Source: Chitinophaga sp. LS1
Lineage (GTDB): Bacteria > Bacteroidota > Bacteroidia > Chitinophagales > Chitinophagaceae
DNA length: 64,000 nt
NCBI RefSeq assembly: GCF_034274695.1
Contig: NZ_CP128362.1
Location: 4,652,501 to 4,716,500 of the forward strand
Reading direction: 5' to 3'
Below the pieces are notes generated by a model. The model saw nothing but the letters and a program-made list of their open reading frames with translations. It was not told where the DNA came from and searched no databases. Positions 52,291-60,146 of the stretch are shown here, in pieces. Numbering within the stretch: the first letter of the stretch is position 1; the number at the start of each line of letters is the position of its first letter. A program made the translations under genes and the position numbers.

Positions 52291-53673
52291 ATGAAACGAG
52301 CCTTCTTGTGTATCCTCGCGTTTTTTCCACTACTCATCTATGCGCAGGATACCATCAAAAAACGGCCTGCTCCGAAATTCTTACCACTGAATTACGAAGA
52401 AGATTACCACTATCTCTCCAATAAGGAGCTAAGAACCGGACTATGGGCAAAACTGAAATACATTCCTCTATGGAAGAACGGATACATTACTATCGGTGGT
52501 GAAATCCGTCCCAGGGTGGAATACAGAGAACATTTAAAATATGGTAAAGGCAATGAAGACCAGGGCTTCGACTGGCAACAACGCTCCCGCTTATGGGCCG
52601 ATATCCATATCTTACCTAACCTCCGCGTATTTGGTGAAGTACAATCCGGTACTACCTACGAACTGGATTATAATCCCTCTCTGACGGACTATAACCCCGG
52701 CGAACTCCACCAGGCATTTGCTGAATATACGGTGAACTTAGGCGTTGCCAGTAAAGTCTATTTCAGAGCTGGTAGGCAGGAGATCCTATTTAACAAAGCA
52801 CGTTTGTTTGATGTAAGACAGCCACCCAATAACCGTCACTCCTTTGATGCAGGCAGGATCGGTGTGAAATCAGGCGCGTGGAATTTCGGTGTGATCGGTG
52901 GTGAGGAAGTGCAGGACAAAGCTGGTTACTTCAACGACCCTTCTAACAAGAACCTGAAATTTGGTGCTGCACATGTATCCCGTAAATTAGGTGGTGTACT
53001 GCCAAATTCTACCGCAGAACTGCTGTATATCTATACGGATAAAAAAGGTGCTGCCAATGCCATGTACAACGGCACAAGAAATACCTTGTCCGCCCGCATC
53101 GGTGGTGTAGAAGGGGGCTGGAACTACGATGTAGAACTGGTAGGACAGACTGGTAAAAGCAATGCAGGAAAACAGATCCATGCATGGTATGTGGCGACAG
53201 AAAGTTCCTATACCTTCAAGGCAAAATGGAAACCATTCGTCGGTACCCGTATCGATATCGCTTCAGGTGATAAAGACTCTACCGACAACAAGAGTAACAG
53301 CTATGACTATCTCTGGTCAAAAGGTATGAGCTGGGTGCCGGATCTGGGGTATACCAACATCGCAGCAGTAGGTCCGATCTTCGGTTGTAAGCCAACAGCA
53401 AAACTGAGCATTGACTTTACCGTGCAGGAACTGTGGCGTACTTCCAAAGAAGATGGTATCTATGCTATGTCAGGTATACAAATCAGAAGTGCCAGTGCTG
53501 GTACCTCCAGTGTAATTGGTACACGCTGTGTAGCAAAAGCAGAATACCAGCTGAATCCGTTCCTGCTGTTTGGTGCATATGTGAACGAAACCTTCAAAGG
53601 AGAATACTTAAAACAGGCAGGTAGTAGCCAGAACATGGTGTACGCTCACCTGTATAGTGTATTCAGATTCTAA
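52291..53673 (+). CDS. Alginate export-family outer membrane porin
   Basis: The ATG at 52291 gives 460 residues with a signal peptide (FFPLLIYAQ). The start of the barrel, NGYITIGGEIRPRVEYREHL and FDWQQRSRLWADIHILPNLRVFGEVQSG, is the Alginate_exp (AlgE-like) pattern, and strands continue to a C-terminal Phe (LYSVFRF). Despite the name, members transport various anionic or aromatic compounds. Its position at the head of the UbiD/UbiX cluster suggests uptake of the aromatic acid; that is inference. A TTG start at 52285 adds two residues. Confidence 0.85.
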   Translation: MKRAFLCILAFFPLLIYAQDTIKKRPAPKFLPLNYEEDYHYLSNKELRTGLWAKLKYIPLWKNGYITIGGEIRPRVEYREHLKYGKGNEDQGFDWQQRSRLWADIHILPNLRVFGEVQSGTTYELDYNPSLTDYNPGELHQAFAEYTVNLGVASKVYFRAGRQEILFNKARLFDVRQPPNNRHSFDAGRIGVKSGAWNFGVIGGEEVQDKAGYFNDPSNKNLKFGAAHVSRKLGGVLPNSTAELLYIYTDKKGAANAMYNGTRNTLSARIGGVEGGWNYDVELVGQTGKSNAGKQIHAWYVATESSYTFKAKWKPFVGTRIDIASGDKDSTDNKSNSYDYLWSKGMSWVPDLGYTNIAAVGPIFGCKPTAKLSIDFTVQELWRTSKEDGIYAMSGIQIRSASAGTSSVIGTRCVAKAEYQLNPFLLFGAYVNETFKGEYLKQAGSSQNMVYAHLYSVFRF

Positions 53674-53686
53674 TTTAACCATTACC

Positions 53687-53729
53687 TAAAAGCCGCTGCT
53701 TATCCTGCAGGGAAAAGCAGCGGCTTTTA
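53687..53729. terminator. Bidirectional terminator between porin and AraC genes
   Basis: A perfect 15-bp stem TAAAAGCCGCTGCTT (53687-53701) / 53715-53729 with a 13-base loop. A and T tracts flank both sides. It separates the convergent genes ending at 53673 and 53738. Confidence 0.88.
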
Positions 53730-53737
53730 AAATGATT

Positions 53738-54637
53738 TCAATCCTGTTCTATTTTAGCCAGCGGAATTTGTTTGCGATACTCATTAGGTGTTAGCCCGGT
53801 ATGTTTTTTAAAGAGCCTGGTAAAATAAGAAGGATCATCAAAACCCAATTCATAAGCAATCTCAGAAATATTGGAATTGAAATGATACAAATGTGCCTTT
53901 GCTTTTAGTATCAGTTCCACCTGTACCACCTGTAGTGCCGACATTTGTTTGAGTGAGCGGCAGATTCGGTTCAGGTGTTTGGCGGTAATGTGCAGGTGAT
54001 CTGCATACACCTGTAAACTCATGAACGGACTCCTGGAAACCTTAATGAGGTGCTGAAATTTCTTGAAATAATACAAGTTATTATTGTGCCCGGATTTGAG
54101 CGAAGGCTGTTCGTTGGAGTAACGATAGAATTGCAATACTAATAAGTAGAGCATGTGTTCCAGGATAATCTCTTTCCCTACTTTAGACTCATTGAATTCA
54201 TTATGAATTTTATTGAATGCCTCCCTGAATGGAGGCAATGCATCTCCTTTCAATACAAAGATGGTTTCCAGTGCATGCAGAATATTCGGATACCTTTCAT
54301 GCAGTGTCTCTGTATAAAAATCAGAGAAGGTGAGAATACGGCCATCTATATGTGCCCCGAAATGAAAACCGTGAATACTCAGTGGAGGAATGAAACACAT
54401 AAAAGGTGCTTCTAAACAGATTTGCTCATCGGCAGTATAAAAAGTAGCGTATCCACTTTCGACAAAAAATACCTGGTACAATGAACTGTGAAAATGTGCA
54501 TCTACTTCCCAGTTGAAATCCTTACTTCTGTTTTCAATTGTTTCACAAAAAATATAATTCTCTTTGTGCGTGTTCTTTTCCCTGTATAGCCCGGAGTAAT
54601 TGATGAACTCATGGTGTTGAATGCTGTTCGCGTGCAT
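53738..54637 (-). CDS. AraC-family transcriptional regulator (PobR-like layout)
   Basis: The 299-residue protein has an N-terminal cupin-type sensor (about 30-150; HFHSSLYQVFFVESGYATFY, then EAPFMCFIPPLSIHGFHFG) and a C-terminal pair of helix-turn-helix motifs (about 200-290; VYADHLHITAKHLNRICRSL and ISEIAYELGFDDPSYFTRLFKKHTGLTP, the AraC signature). It is divergent from the UbiD operon with a 168-base gap, so control of 54806-58892 in response to an aromatic acid is likely. The inducer is unknown. Confidence 0.9.
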   Translation of the reverse strand: MHANSIQHHEFINYSGLYREKNTHKENYIFCETIENRSKDFNWEVDAHFHSSLYQVFFVESGYATFYTADEQICLEAPFMCFIPPLSIHGFHFGAHIDGRILTFSDFYTETLHERYPNILHALETIFVLKGDALPPFREAFNKIHNEFNESKVGKEIILEHMLYLLVLQFYRYSNEQPSLKSGHNNNLYYFKKFQHLIKVSRSPFMSLQVYADHLHITAKHLNRICRSLKQMSALQVVQVELILKAKAHLYHFNSNISEIAYELGFDDPSYFTRLFKKHTGLTPNEYRKQIPLAKIEQD

Positions 54638-54805
54638 AGCATACGTTTGAAATTCAAAATTAAGTGCCTCATGCGCCTTCCATCCTGACCACGGACAGTC
54701 AATGGACTGATTTTAATCCGGTTCGAATTGTCCTATTTAATAAGTCAATAGTGCAAGCATGGCGATTTTTGATGGCTGACCTTTGTTTTATAAAACAATA
54801 ACACA

Positions 54806-56296
54806 ATGAGTCAGGAAAACAAACCAATAGCAATTGACGACTTGCGGAGTGCATTGGAATTACTGAAAACAATTCCACAGCAATATCATGAAACAGATGT
54901 ACTGATCGATCCAAATGCCGATATGGCAGGTGTATACAAACAAATAGGTGCAGGTGGTACCGTACAGCGTCCTACCCGCCTTGGCCCTGCCATGATGTTC
55001 ACGAATGTAAAGGGTTATCCTGGTGCGAAAGTACTGGTGGGTCTGCTGGCTAGCAGAGACAGAGTAGCGGCTATGCTGGGTGCGCCAAGCGTAGAACTCG
55101 GTAAATACATGGGTCAGGCAGTCAAGAATTACATCGCCCCGGTAGTGGTAACCAATGCAGGTGCTCCCTGCCAGGAAGTAGTGTACAAAGCTACCGACAA
55201 GGATTTTGACCTGAGAAAGATCCTGCCTGCTCCAACCAATACACCTGAAGATGCGGGTCCTTATTTCTGCGAAGGACTGGTATTAGGCTCAGATCCTGAA
55301 ACAGGCCACAGTGATGTAACTATTCACCGCCTCTGCGTACAGGGCAAAGATTCCATCTCCATCTATTTTGCACCAGGCAGACACATTGATGCCTTCCGTG
55401 AAAAAGCAGAGAAAGCTGGCAAACCACTGCCTATTACCATCAACATGGGACTTGATCCTGCTATCATGATCGGCTCCTGTTTTGAAGCACCTACCACACC
55501 ATTTGGCTTTGACGAACTGTCCATCGCCGGTGGTCTGCGCAAGAAACCAGTAGAACTGGTAAAATCCCTTACCATCAACCAACATTCTATCGCGAAGGCC
55601 GAAATCGTAATCGAAGGTGAAATTCTGCCAAACGTAAGAGTCGTAGAAGACCAGAACACCAACACGGGTCACGCTATGCCTGAATTCCCAGGTTATAACG
55701 GTCCTGCGAACCAATCACTGCCACTGATCAGGGTAACAGCGATCACCACCCGCAAAAACCCGATTATGCAAACGTTGATCGGTCCTGGTGAAGAACATAC
55801 CAGCCTGGCAGGCATTCCAACAGAAGCCAGCATTTACAACGCTGTAGAAGCTGCATTGCCTGGTCTGCTGAAAAACGTGTATGCACATACCTCCGGTGGT
55901 GGTAAATTTATGAGCATATTGCAAATTCAGAAAACCAAACCAACAGACCAGGGCCGTGAAAGACAAGCTGCGCTGGTAGCCTTTGCTGCTTATTATGAAT
56001 TGAAACAGGTGATCCTGGTGGATGACGATGTAGACATCTTTGACAGCAACGACGTATTTTGGGCAATGACTACCCGTTACCAGGGCGATATCAGCACCAT
56101 CTTTATTCCAGGTGTTCGTTGTCACCCACTGGATCCTTCACAGGACCCTTCATTCGATCCTAAGATTCTTGGTAAGGGTATTTCAACCAAGACTATCTTT
56201 GACTGTACCGTTCCATGGAATTTGAAAGACAGATTCAAACGTGCGCAGTTCAAAGAAGTAGATGCAACGCCTTATTTACCTGAGTGGTTTAAATAA
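54806..56296 (+). CDS. UbiD-family prenylated-FMN-dependent decarboxylase
   Basis: The 496-residue protein matches UbiD throughout: LRSALELLKTIPQQ at the start, GYPGAKVLVGLLASRDRVA, PEDAGPYFCEGLVLGSDPETG, a prFMN-site region VTIHRLCVQGKDSISIYFAP, and RVTAITTRKNPIMQTLIGPG with the acidic residues of the E-R-E catalytic set in EEHTSLAGIPTE. These enzymes remove (or add) CO2 on aromatic or alpha,beta-unsaturated acids. Chromosomal context has no ubiquinone genes, so a catabolic aromatic-acid decarboxylase is favoured over a ubiquinone role. Confidence 0.92.
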   Translation: MSQENKPIAIDDLRSALELLKTIPQQYHETDVLIDPNADMAGVYKQIGAGGTVQRPTRLGPAMMFTNVKGYPGAKVLVGLLASRDRVAAMLGAPSVELGKYMGQAVKNYIAPVVVTNAGAPCQEVVYKATDKDFDLRKILPAPTNTPEDAGPYFCEGLVLGSDPETGHSDVTIHRLCVQGKDSISIYFAPGRHIDAFREKAEKAGKPLPITINMGLDPAIMIGSCFEAPTTPFGFDELSIAGGLRKKPVELVKSLTINQHSIAKAEIVIEGEILPNVRVVEDQNTNTGHAMPEFPGYNGPANQSLPLIRVTAITTRKNPIMQTLIGPGEEHTSLAGIPTEASIYNAVEAALPGLLKNVYAHTSGGGKFMSILQIQKTKPTDQGRERQAALVAFAAYYELKQVILVDDDVDIFDSNDVFWAMTTRYQGDISTIFIPGVRCHPLDPSQDPSFDPKILGKGISTKTIFDCTVPWNLKDRFKRAQFKEVDATPYLPEWFK

Positions 56297-56359
56297 ACGG
56301 ATGAAAAAAACCGGGCTGGCTGAAGGTGATCCTTTGGCCAGCTCACTAAAAAAAATTAT

Positions 56360-57079
56360 ATGCTAACCGGACCAATTATAAATTCCGTCGCAACATTAAC
56401 CGGCTCCATCATCGGGGCTACCATGGGAAACAAAATTCCTGAACGTCTCCGTCTTGCACTTCCTATGACATTTGGTGCTGCTTCTATGGCATTGGGTATT
56501 AATTCAGTGGTCAAGGTGAGCATGCTGCCACCAGTGATCCTGGCGCTGCTGGTAGGTAGTGCGATCGGTGAACTGCTGAAAATTGAAAAGGGGATTGAAT
56601 GGGCGGCTATCCGTGTCAACGGACCAATTCAGAAGATCTTCCCAAGACAAAAAACAGATGAAGATCCGCAGGCTTTCCTGCAGAACTTTGTGGCTGTACT
56701 GGTACTCTTCAGTGCAAGTGGTACAGGTATATTTGGGGCATTGAATGAAGGTATTACACATGATCCAACCGTATTGATATCCAAAGCGATGCTGGACTTC
56801 TTCACATCCGCCATATTTGCTACTTCTCTGGGCTTTATAGTGACCACCACTGTCATTCCGCAATTCATCATTCTCTGCGGACTTTACCTGCTGGCTGGTG
56901 TGATCCTGCCTTTGACCACTCCACAGCTGATTGCTGACTTCTCTGCCTGCGGCGGCATTATCATGTTCGTAACAGGTTTCAGGATCTGCGGTATTAAGAA
57001 ATTCCCTATAGCTAATATGTTGCCCGCGTTATTGCTGGTAATGATATTCTCACATTACTGGAGGTTACTCTTCCATTAA
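56360..57079 (+). CDS. DUF554-family membrane protein
   Basis: The 239-residue protein has about seven hydrophobic segments and the DUF554 landmarks GPIINSVATLTGSIIGATMG at the start, ERLRLALPMTFGAASMALGI, ALLVGSAIGELLKIEKGIE and CGGIIMFVTGFRICGIKKFP near the end. Members (YdfK, YqgA) have no established function. It is 63 bases after ubiD and before ubiX on the same strand, so a transport role linked to the substrate or product is a fair guess. Confidence 0.88.
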   Translation: MLTGPIINSVATLTGSIIGATMGNKIPERLRLALPMTFGAASMALGINSVVKVSMLPPVILALLVGSAIGELLKIEKGIEWAAIRVNGPIQKIFPRQKTDEDPQAFLQNFVAVLVLFSASGTGIFGALNEGITHDPTVLISKAMLDFFTSAIFATSLGFIVTTTVIPQFIILCGLYLLAGVILPLTTPQLIADFSACGGIIMFVTGFRICGIKKFPIANMLPALLLVMIFSHYWRLLFH

Positions 57080-57090
57080 TTTTATTTATG

Positions 57091-57201
57091 AGGGTGTATC
57101 ATACATAAATGAAACTCCTGAGAAACGCATAAAATAGAATCTGGCTCCATATCAGGTATCCGAATTAAAGAAGGGTGTATCTCACTTCTGATACACCCTC
57201 T
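57091..57201 (+). repeat. Dispersed intergenic repeat, copy E, with terminator-like hairpin
   Basis: GGTGTATCAT, CCTGAGAA, AGAATCTGGCTCC, then ATCAGGTATCCGAATTAAAG aligns with copies A, B and C, though less well. The end forms a hairpin GGGTGTATC (57173-57181) / GATACACCC (57190-57198). It lies between DUF554 and ubiX, so it could reduce readthrough into ubiX. Confidence 0.6.
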
Positions 57202-57217
57202 TAAAAAAGAAAGCATA

Positions 57218-57796
57218 ATGAAAAAGAGAATCATAATAGGTATCAGTGGCGCTACCGGTCTGCAATACGGTATCCGTGCACTGGAACTGCTCAAAGAACA
57301 GGATGTGGAAACACACCTGGTGGTAAGCAAAGCGTCGGAACTGGTAAGAACCTACGAAACCGATATGAAGCATGAAGAACTCATGTCTATGGCCGATGTA
57401 ATTTATCCTACAGCCGATGTGGGAGCCGCTATTGCCAGTGGCTCTTTCAAAACCCTGGGAATGCTCATAGCCCCCTGTTCTGTAAAAACGATGTCAGAAA
57501 TTGCCAGCGGTATTACCAGCTCCCTCTTATCCAGAGCGGCCGATGTGGTACTGAAAGAAAGAAGAAGACTGGTATTGTTATTCAGAGAAACTCCTTTACA
57601 CCTCGGCCACCTGAGGAGCATGACCCAGGTAACAGAGATGGGAGGAATTATTATGCCTCCTGTGCCGGCCTTTTATCTGCGACCACAATCGGTCGATGAA
57701 ATTGTAACCCATACAGTCGCAAGAGCACTGGATCTTTTTGGATTTGATATTGATGTGCCAAGATGGAATCATGATCATAAGGCACAACTTCATTAA
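57218..57796 (+). CDS. ubiX: UbiX-family flavin prenyltransferase
   Basis: The 192-residue enzyme has the UbiX pattern: IIIGISGATGLQYGIRALELL (flavin site), MLIAPCSVKTMSEIASGITSSLLSRAADV, and ERRRLVLLFRETPLHLGHLRSM (dimethylallyl phosphate site). It attaches a dimethylallyl unit to FMN to make the prFMN cofactor that UbiD needs. Having it two genes from ubiD provides the cofactor with the enzyme. A repeat with a hairpin separates it from DUF554, so it may also have its own promoter. Confidence 0.93.
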   Translation: MKKRIIIGISGATGLQYGIRALELLKEQDVETHLVVSKASELVRTYETDMKHEELMSMADVIYPTADVGAAIASGSFKTLGMLIAPCSVKTMSEIASGITSSLLSRAADVVLKERRRLVLLFRETPLHLGHLRSMTQVTEMGGIIMPPVPAFYLRPQSVDEIVTHTVARALDLFGFDIDVPRWNHDHKAQLH

Positions 57797-57824
57797 ATTT
57801 GCTGCATCAATAAATGCAGAACAT

Positions 57825-58892
57825 ATGTCGAAATTGAATTTTCTGTTGCTGGGAATGTTCCTGGCAGCGTGCAACAGTGGACAAACGAATAAAAATACCA
57901 CCGATACAATTGCTACTTCATCCGCACTGCCACAATTGGAAGAAGTATTCGCTGACTCCGCTTACCAGCTTACTGGCGTAGCGGTGGCCAAAGATGGCCG
58001 GTTATTTACCAATTATCCTTACTGGACCGAACAACACGCTTATTCCGTGGTAGAAGTGGTGAATGGTAAGCTCGTACCTTATCCTGATACCACCTGGAAT
58101 AGTTTTAAGAAAGGAGAGGATGGGCAGAACAAATTTGTCTGTGTACAGTCCGTCGTAACAGATGATCAGGGGTTTTTGTGGGTCGTAGATGCCGCAGGTA
58201 TCAATTTAGGACCTGTCTATCAGGGAGCCAATAAAGTGTTGAAAATAAACCTGGCTACAAATAAGATAGATAGGATCTATCATTTCCCCGAATCAGTGGC
58301 TGGTAAGGATAGTTACCTGAATGATATCAGGATTGACAATGTGAATGGTTATGCATATATGACTACATCTACCAATGGTGGAATTGTAGTGCTGAATACG
58401 AAAACAGGAGATTCCAGGCTGGTATTGCATGATCATTATTCTGTGCTGGCAGAAAAAGGGTATCACTTTGAAATGAATGGTAGAACGATGGTTGTGAATT
58501 CAGATGGTATCGCCCTTACCGCAGATCAGCAATGGTTATACTACAAACCATTGACGGATGATAAACTGTACCGTATTAATACCAGTCTGCTGCGGAACTT
58601 TAAGACATCTATGAAGACCTTGCAGGACAGTGTAAAGGACCTGGGTAAGTTTGTAACCACAGATGGAATGATCTTAGACAAAGCCGGCAATCTCTACATG
58701 GGTGACCTGGAAAAGAGCGCCATCGTGAAAATCACACCAGATCTGCAGATGCATTATATCGCACAGGACAAAAAGCAGTTATTATGGCCGGATAGTTATA
58801 GTATCTCTGATGATGGTTATTTATATATTTCCTGTTCTCAGATCACTTATCCTCCCACATTACCATATAAAATATTTCGGTTGAAATTATAA
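57825..58892 (+). CDS. MRJP/yellow-like (L-dopachrome tautomerase-related) lipoprotein
   Basis: The ATG at 57825 gives 355 residues with a lipobox LAAC (about Cys16). The rest is the major-royal-jelly-protein beta-propeller: LTGVAVAKDGRLFTNYPYW, FVCVQSVVTDDQGFLWVVDAA, SYLNDIRIDNVNGYAYMTTS, NSDGIALTADQQWLYYKPL and LDKAGNLYMGDLEKSAIVKI. The family includes insect yellow proteins; bacterial roles are not settled. It starts 28 bases after ubiX and is probably the last gene of that operon. A longer frame begins inside ubiX at 57738 but lacks a signal peptide at its start. Confidence 0.85.
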   Translation: MSKLNFLLLGMFLAACNSGQTNKNTTDTIATSSALPQLEEVFADSAYQLTGVAVAKDGRLFTNYPYWTEQHAYSVVEVVNGKLVPYPDTTWNSFKKGEDGQNKFVCVQSVVTDDQGFLWVVDAAGINLGPVYQGANKVLKINLATNKIDRIYHFPESVAGKDSYLNDIRIDNVNGYAYMTTSTNGGIVVLNTKTGDSRLVLHDHYSVLAEKGYHFEMNGRTMVVNSDGIALTADQQWLYYKPLTDDKLYRINTSLLRNFKTSMKTLQDSVKDLGKFVTTDGMILDKAGNLYMGDLEKSAIVKITPDLQMHYIAQDKKQLLWPDSYSISDDGYLYISCSQITYPPTLPYKIFRLKL

Positions 58893-58915
58893 AGAGATTT
58901 TCCCACTCTTAGCCA

Positions 58916-58948
58916 GATAGCTTATGCCGCTTGTAGGTGTAAGCTATC
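58916..58948 (+). terminator. Terminator-like hairpin after the MRJP gene
   Basis: GATAGCTTA (58916-58924) pairs with TAAGCTATC (58940-58948) across a 15-base loop, followed by ATAAAAAAG rather than a T-run. It is 24 bases after the stop. Moderate support only. Confidence 0.5.
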
Positions 58949-58959
58949 ATAAAAAAGAG

Positions 58960-59042
58960 GCCGTATCATAAGTGACCCGATGGCGCTGAGAATTTCTTAT
59001 ACAAAAATTTTCTCCATCAGGTACCCGGGTAAATTGGGGTGA
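58960..59042 (+). repeat. Dispersed intergenic repeat, copy C (no hairpin end)
   Basis: GTATCATAAGTGACCC, then GCTGAGAATT, AAAATTTTCTCCATCAGGTA, CCCGGGTAAATTGGGG aligns with copies A and B but stops before the terminator part. The remaining gap to 59222 contains an inverted repeat AAACATGGCT (59076-59085) / AGCCATGTTT (59122-59131) and nothing else clear. Confidence 0.7.
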
Positions 59043-59222
59043 AAGTTATTTATGAGTGGTTATGTTTGAAAAAGGAAACATGGCTTCGGGATGAAATGTA
59101 ACTTTAACTACAAAATCTCTGAGCCATGTTTACAGCCTCCTTTTTATTCGGAAACCTGATGGAGATAGTCAATCCCTGCAGTAATTCTGAGGAGGTTTAT
59201 TTATTTTTTATACAACTACTTT

Positions 59223-60113
59223 TTATGATAGCTTTGCTTTGAAAAAATCTATCGTTCGCTTCCACGCCAACTCTGCCGCAGCCTTGTCATACCTCGGCGT
59301 CGTATCATTATGGAACCCATGATTCACCCCCGGATATACATAAGCCGTATACTCTTTCTTTTCCTCTTTCAGTGCTGCCTCATAAGCCGGCCATCCTTCA
59401 TTCACATGAGTATCTAACTCACCAAAATGCAATAAAAGCGGCGCCTTGATCTGCGCTACCTGATCGCGTGAGGGCTGTGCACCATAAAAAGGTACAGCAG
59501 CTGCCAGGTCGGGTACCTTCACCGCCATCATATTCGCAATCCATCCCCCAAAACAGAACCCTACCACACCCACTTTGCCATTACAATCTTTATCGCTCTT
59601 CAAATACGCAAAGGCAGCAATAAAGTCTTCCAGCATTTCATTCTTATCTCTCTTCGCCTGCAGTTCACGTCCTTTATCATCAGCGCCCGGATATCCGCCT
59701 AATGGCGTCAATGCATCCGGTGCAATAGTAATAAACCCTGCCAATGCGGCACGCCTCGCAACATCTTCAATGTAAGGATTCAATCCCCTGTTCTCATGCA
59801 CGATAACTATACCACCCAATGGCTTTTTTGCATCTGCTGGTCTGGACAAAAGAGCTTTGATACTACCGCCTCCCTTAGGAGAGTTGTAAGTAATATACTC
59901 CGTCTTTAGTCGCGGATCATCTGGTTTTACCTGTATATTATCCTGGTAGTTAGGCATCAGAAAGCTCATCAGTGCAGGCACTGTGATGCTCCCTACTGCA
60001 AATACAGAAAGCTTGTCGATAAAGTCCCGTCTGCTCAGGCGATTATGGGCATAGTCGTCATACAGATCAAAGACTTCCTGTTGAATATCCTCTTTCTTGA
60101 TGTTATTGCTCAT
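59223..60113 (-). CDS. Dienelactone hydrolase-family protein with Tat-like signal
   Basis: The 296-residue protein starts with a twin-arginine-like stretch (LSRRDFIDKLSVFAVGSI, about 26-43). The alpha/beta hydrolase core has the DLH catalytic set: Cys in GVVGFCFGGW, Asp in HFGELDTHVN and His in YPGVNHGFHND, with IVIVHENRGLNPYIEDVARR near the start of the fold. DLH enzymes open dienelactones in aromatic degradation, but many secreted relatives have other substrates. It lies beside the UbiD cluster though on the opposite strand. Confidence 0.88.
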   Translation of the reverse strand: MSNNIKKEDIQQEVFDLYDDYAHNRLSRRDFIDKLSVFAVGSITVPALMSFLMPNYQDNIQVKPDDPRLKTEYITYNSPKGGGSIKALLSRPADAKKPLGGIVIVHENRGLNPYIEDVARRAALAGFITIAPDALTPLGGYPGADDKGRELQAKRDKNEMLEDFIAAFAYLKSDKDCNGKVGVVGFCFGGWIANMMAVKVPDLAAAVPFYGAQPSRDQVAQIKAPLLLHFGELDTHVNEGWPAYEAALKEEKKEYTAYVYPGVNHGFHNDTTPRYDKAAAELAWKRTIDFFKAKLS

Positions 60114-60146
60114 ATGGATGAAGGTTTATCCTTTAAATTTAAGATA

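Noticed and set aside
54638..54805. Specific AraC binding sites between the regulator and ubiD
   Set aside because: I could not find a convincing pair of direct repeats by eye, so no operator is called.
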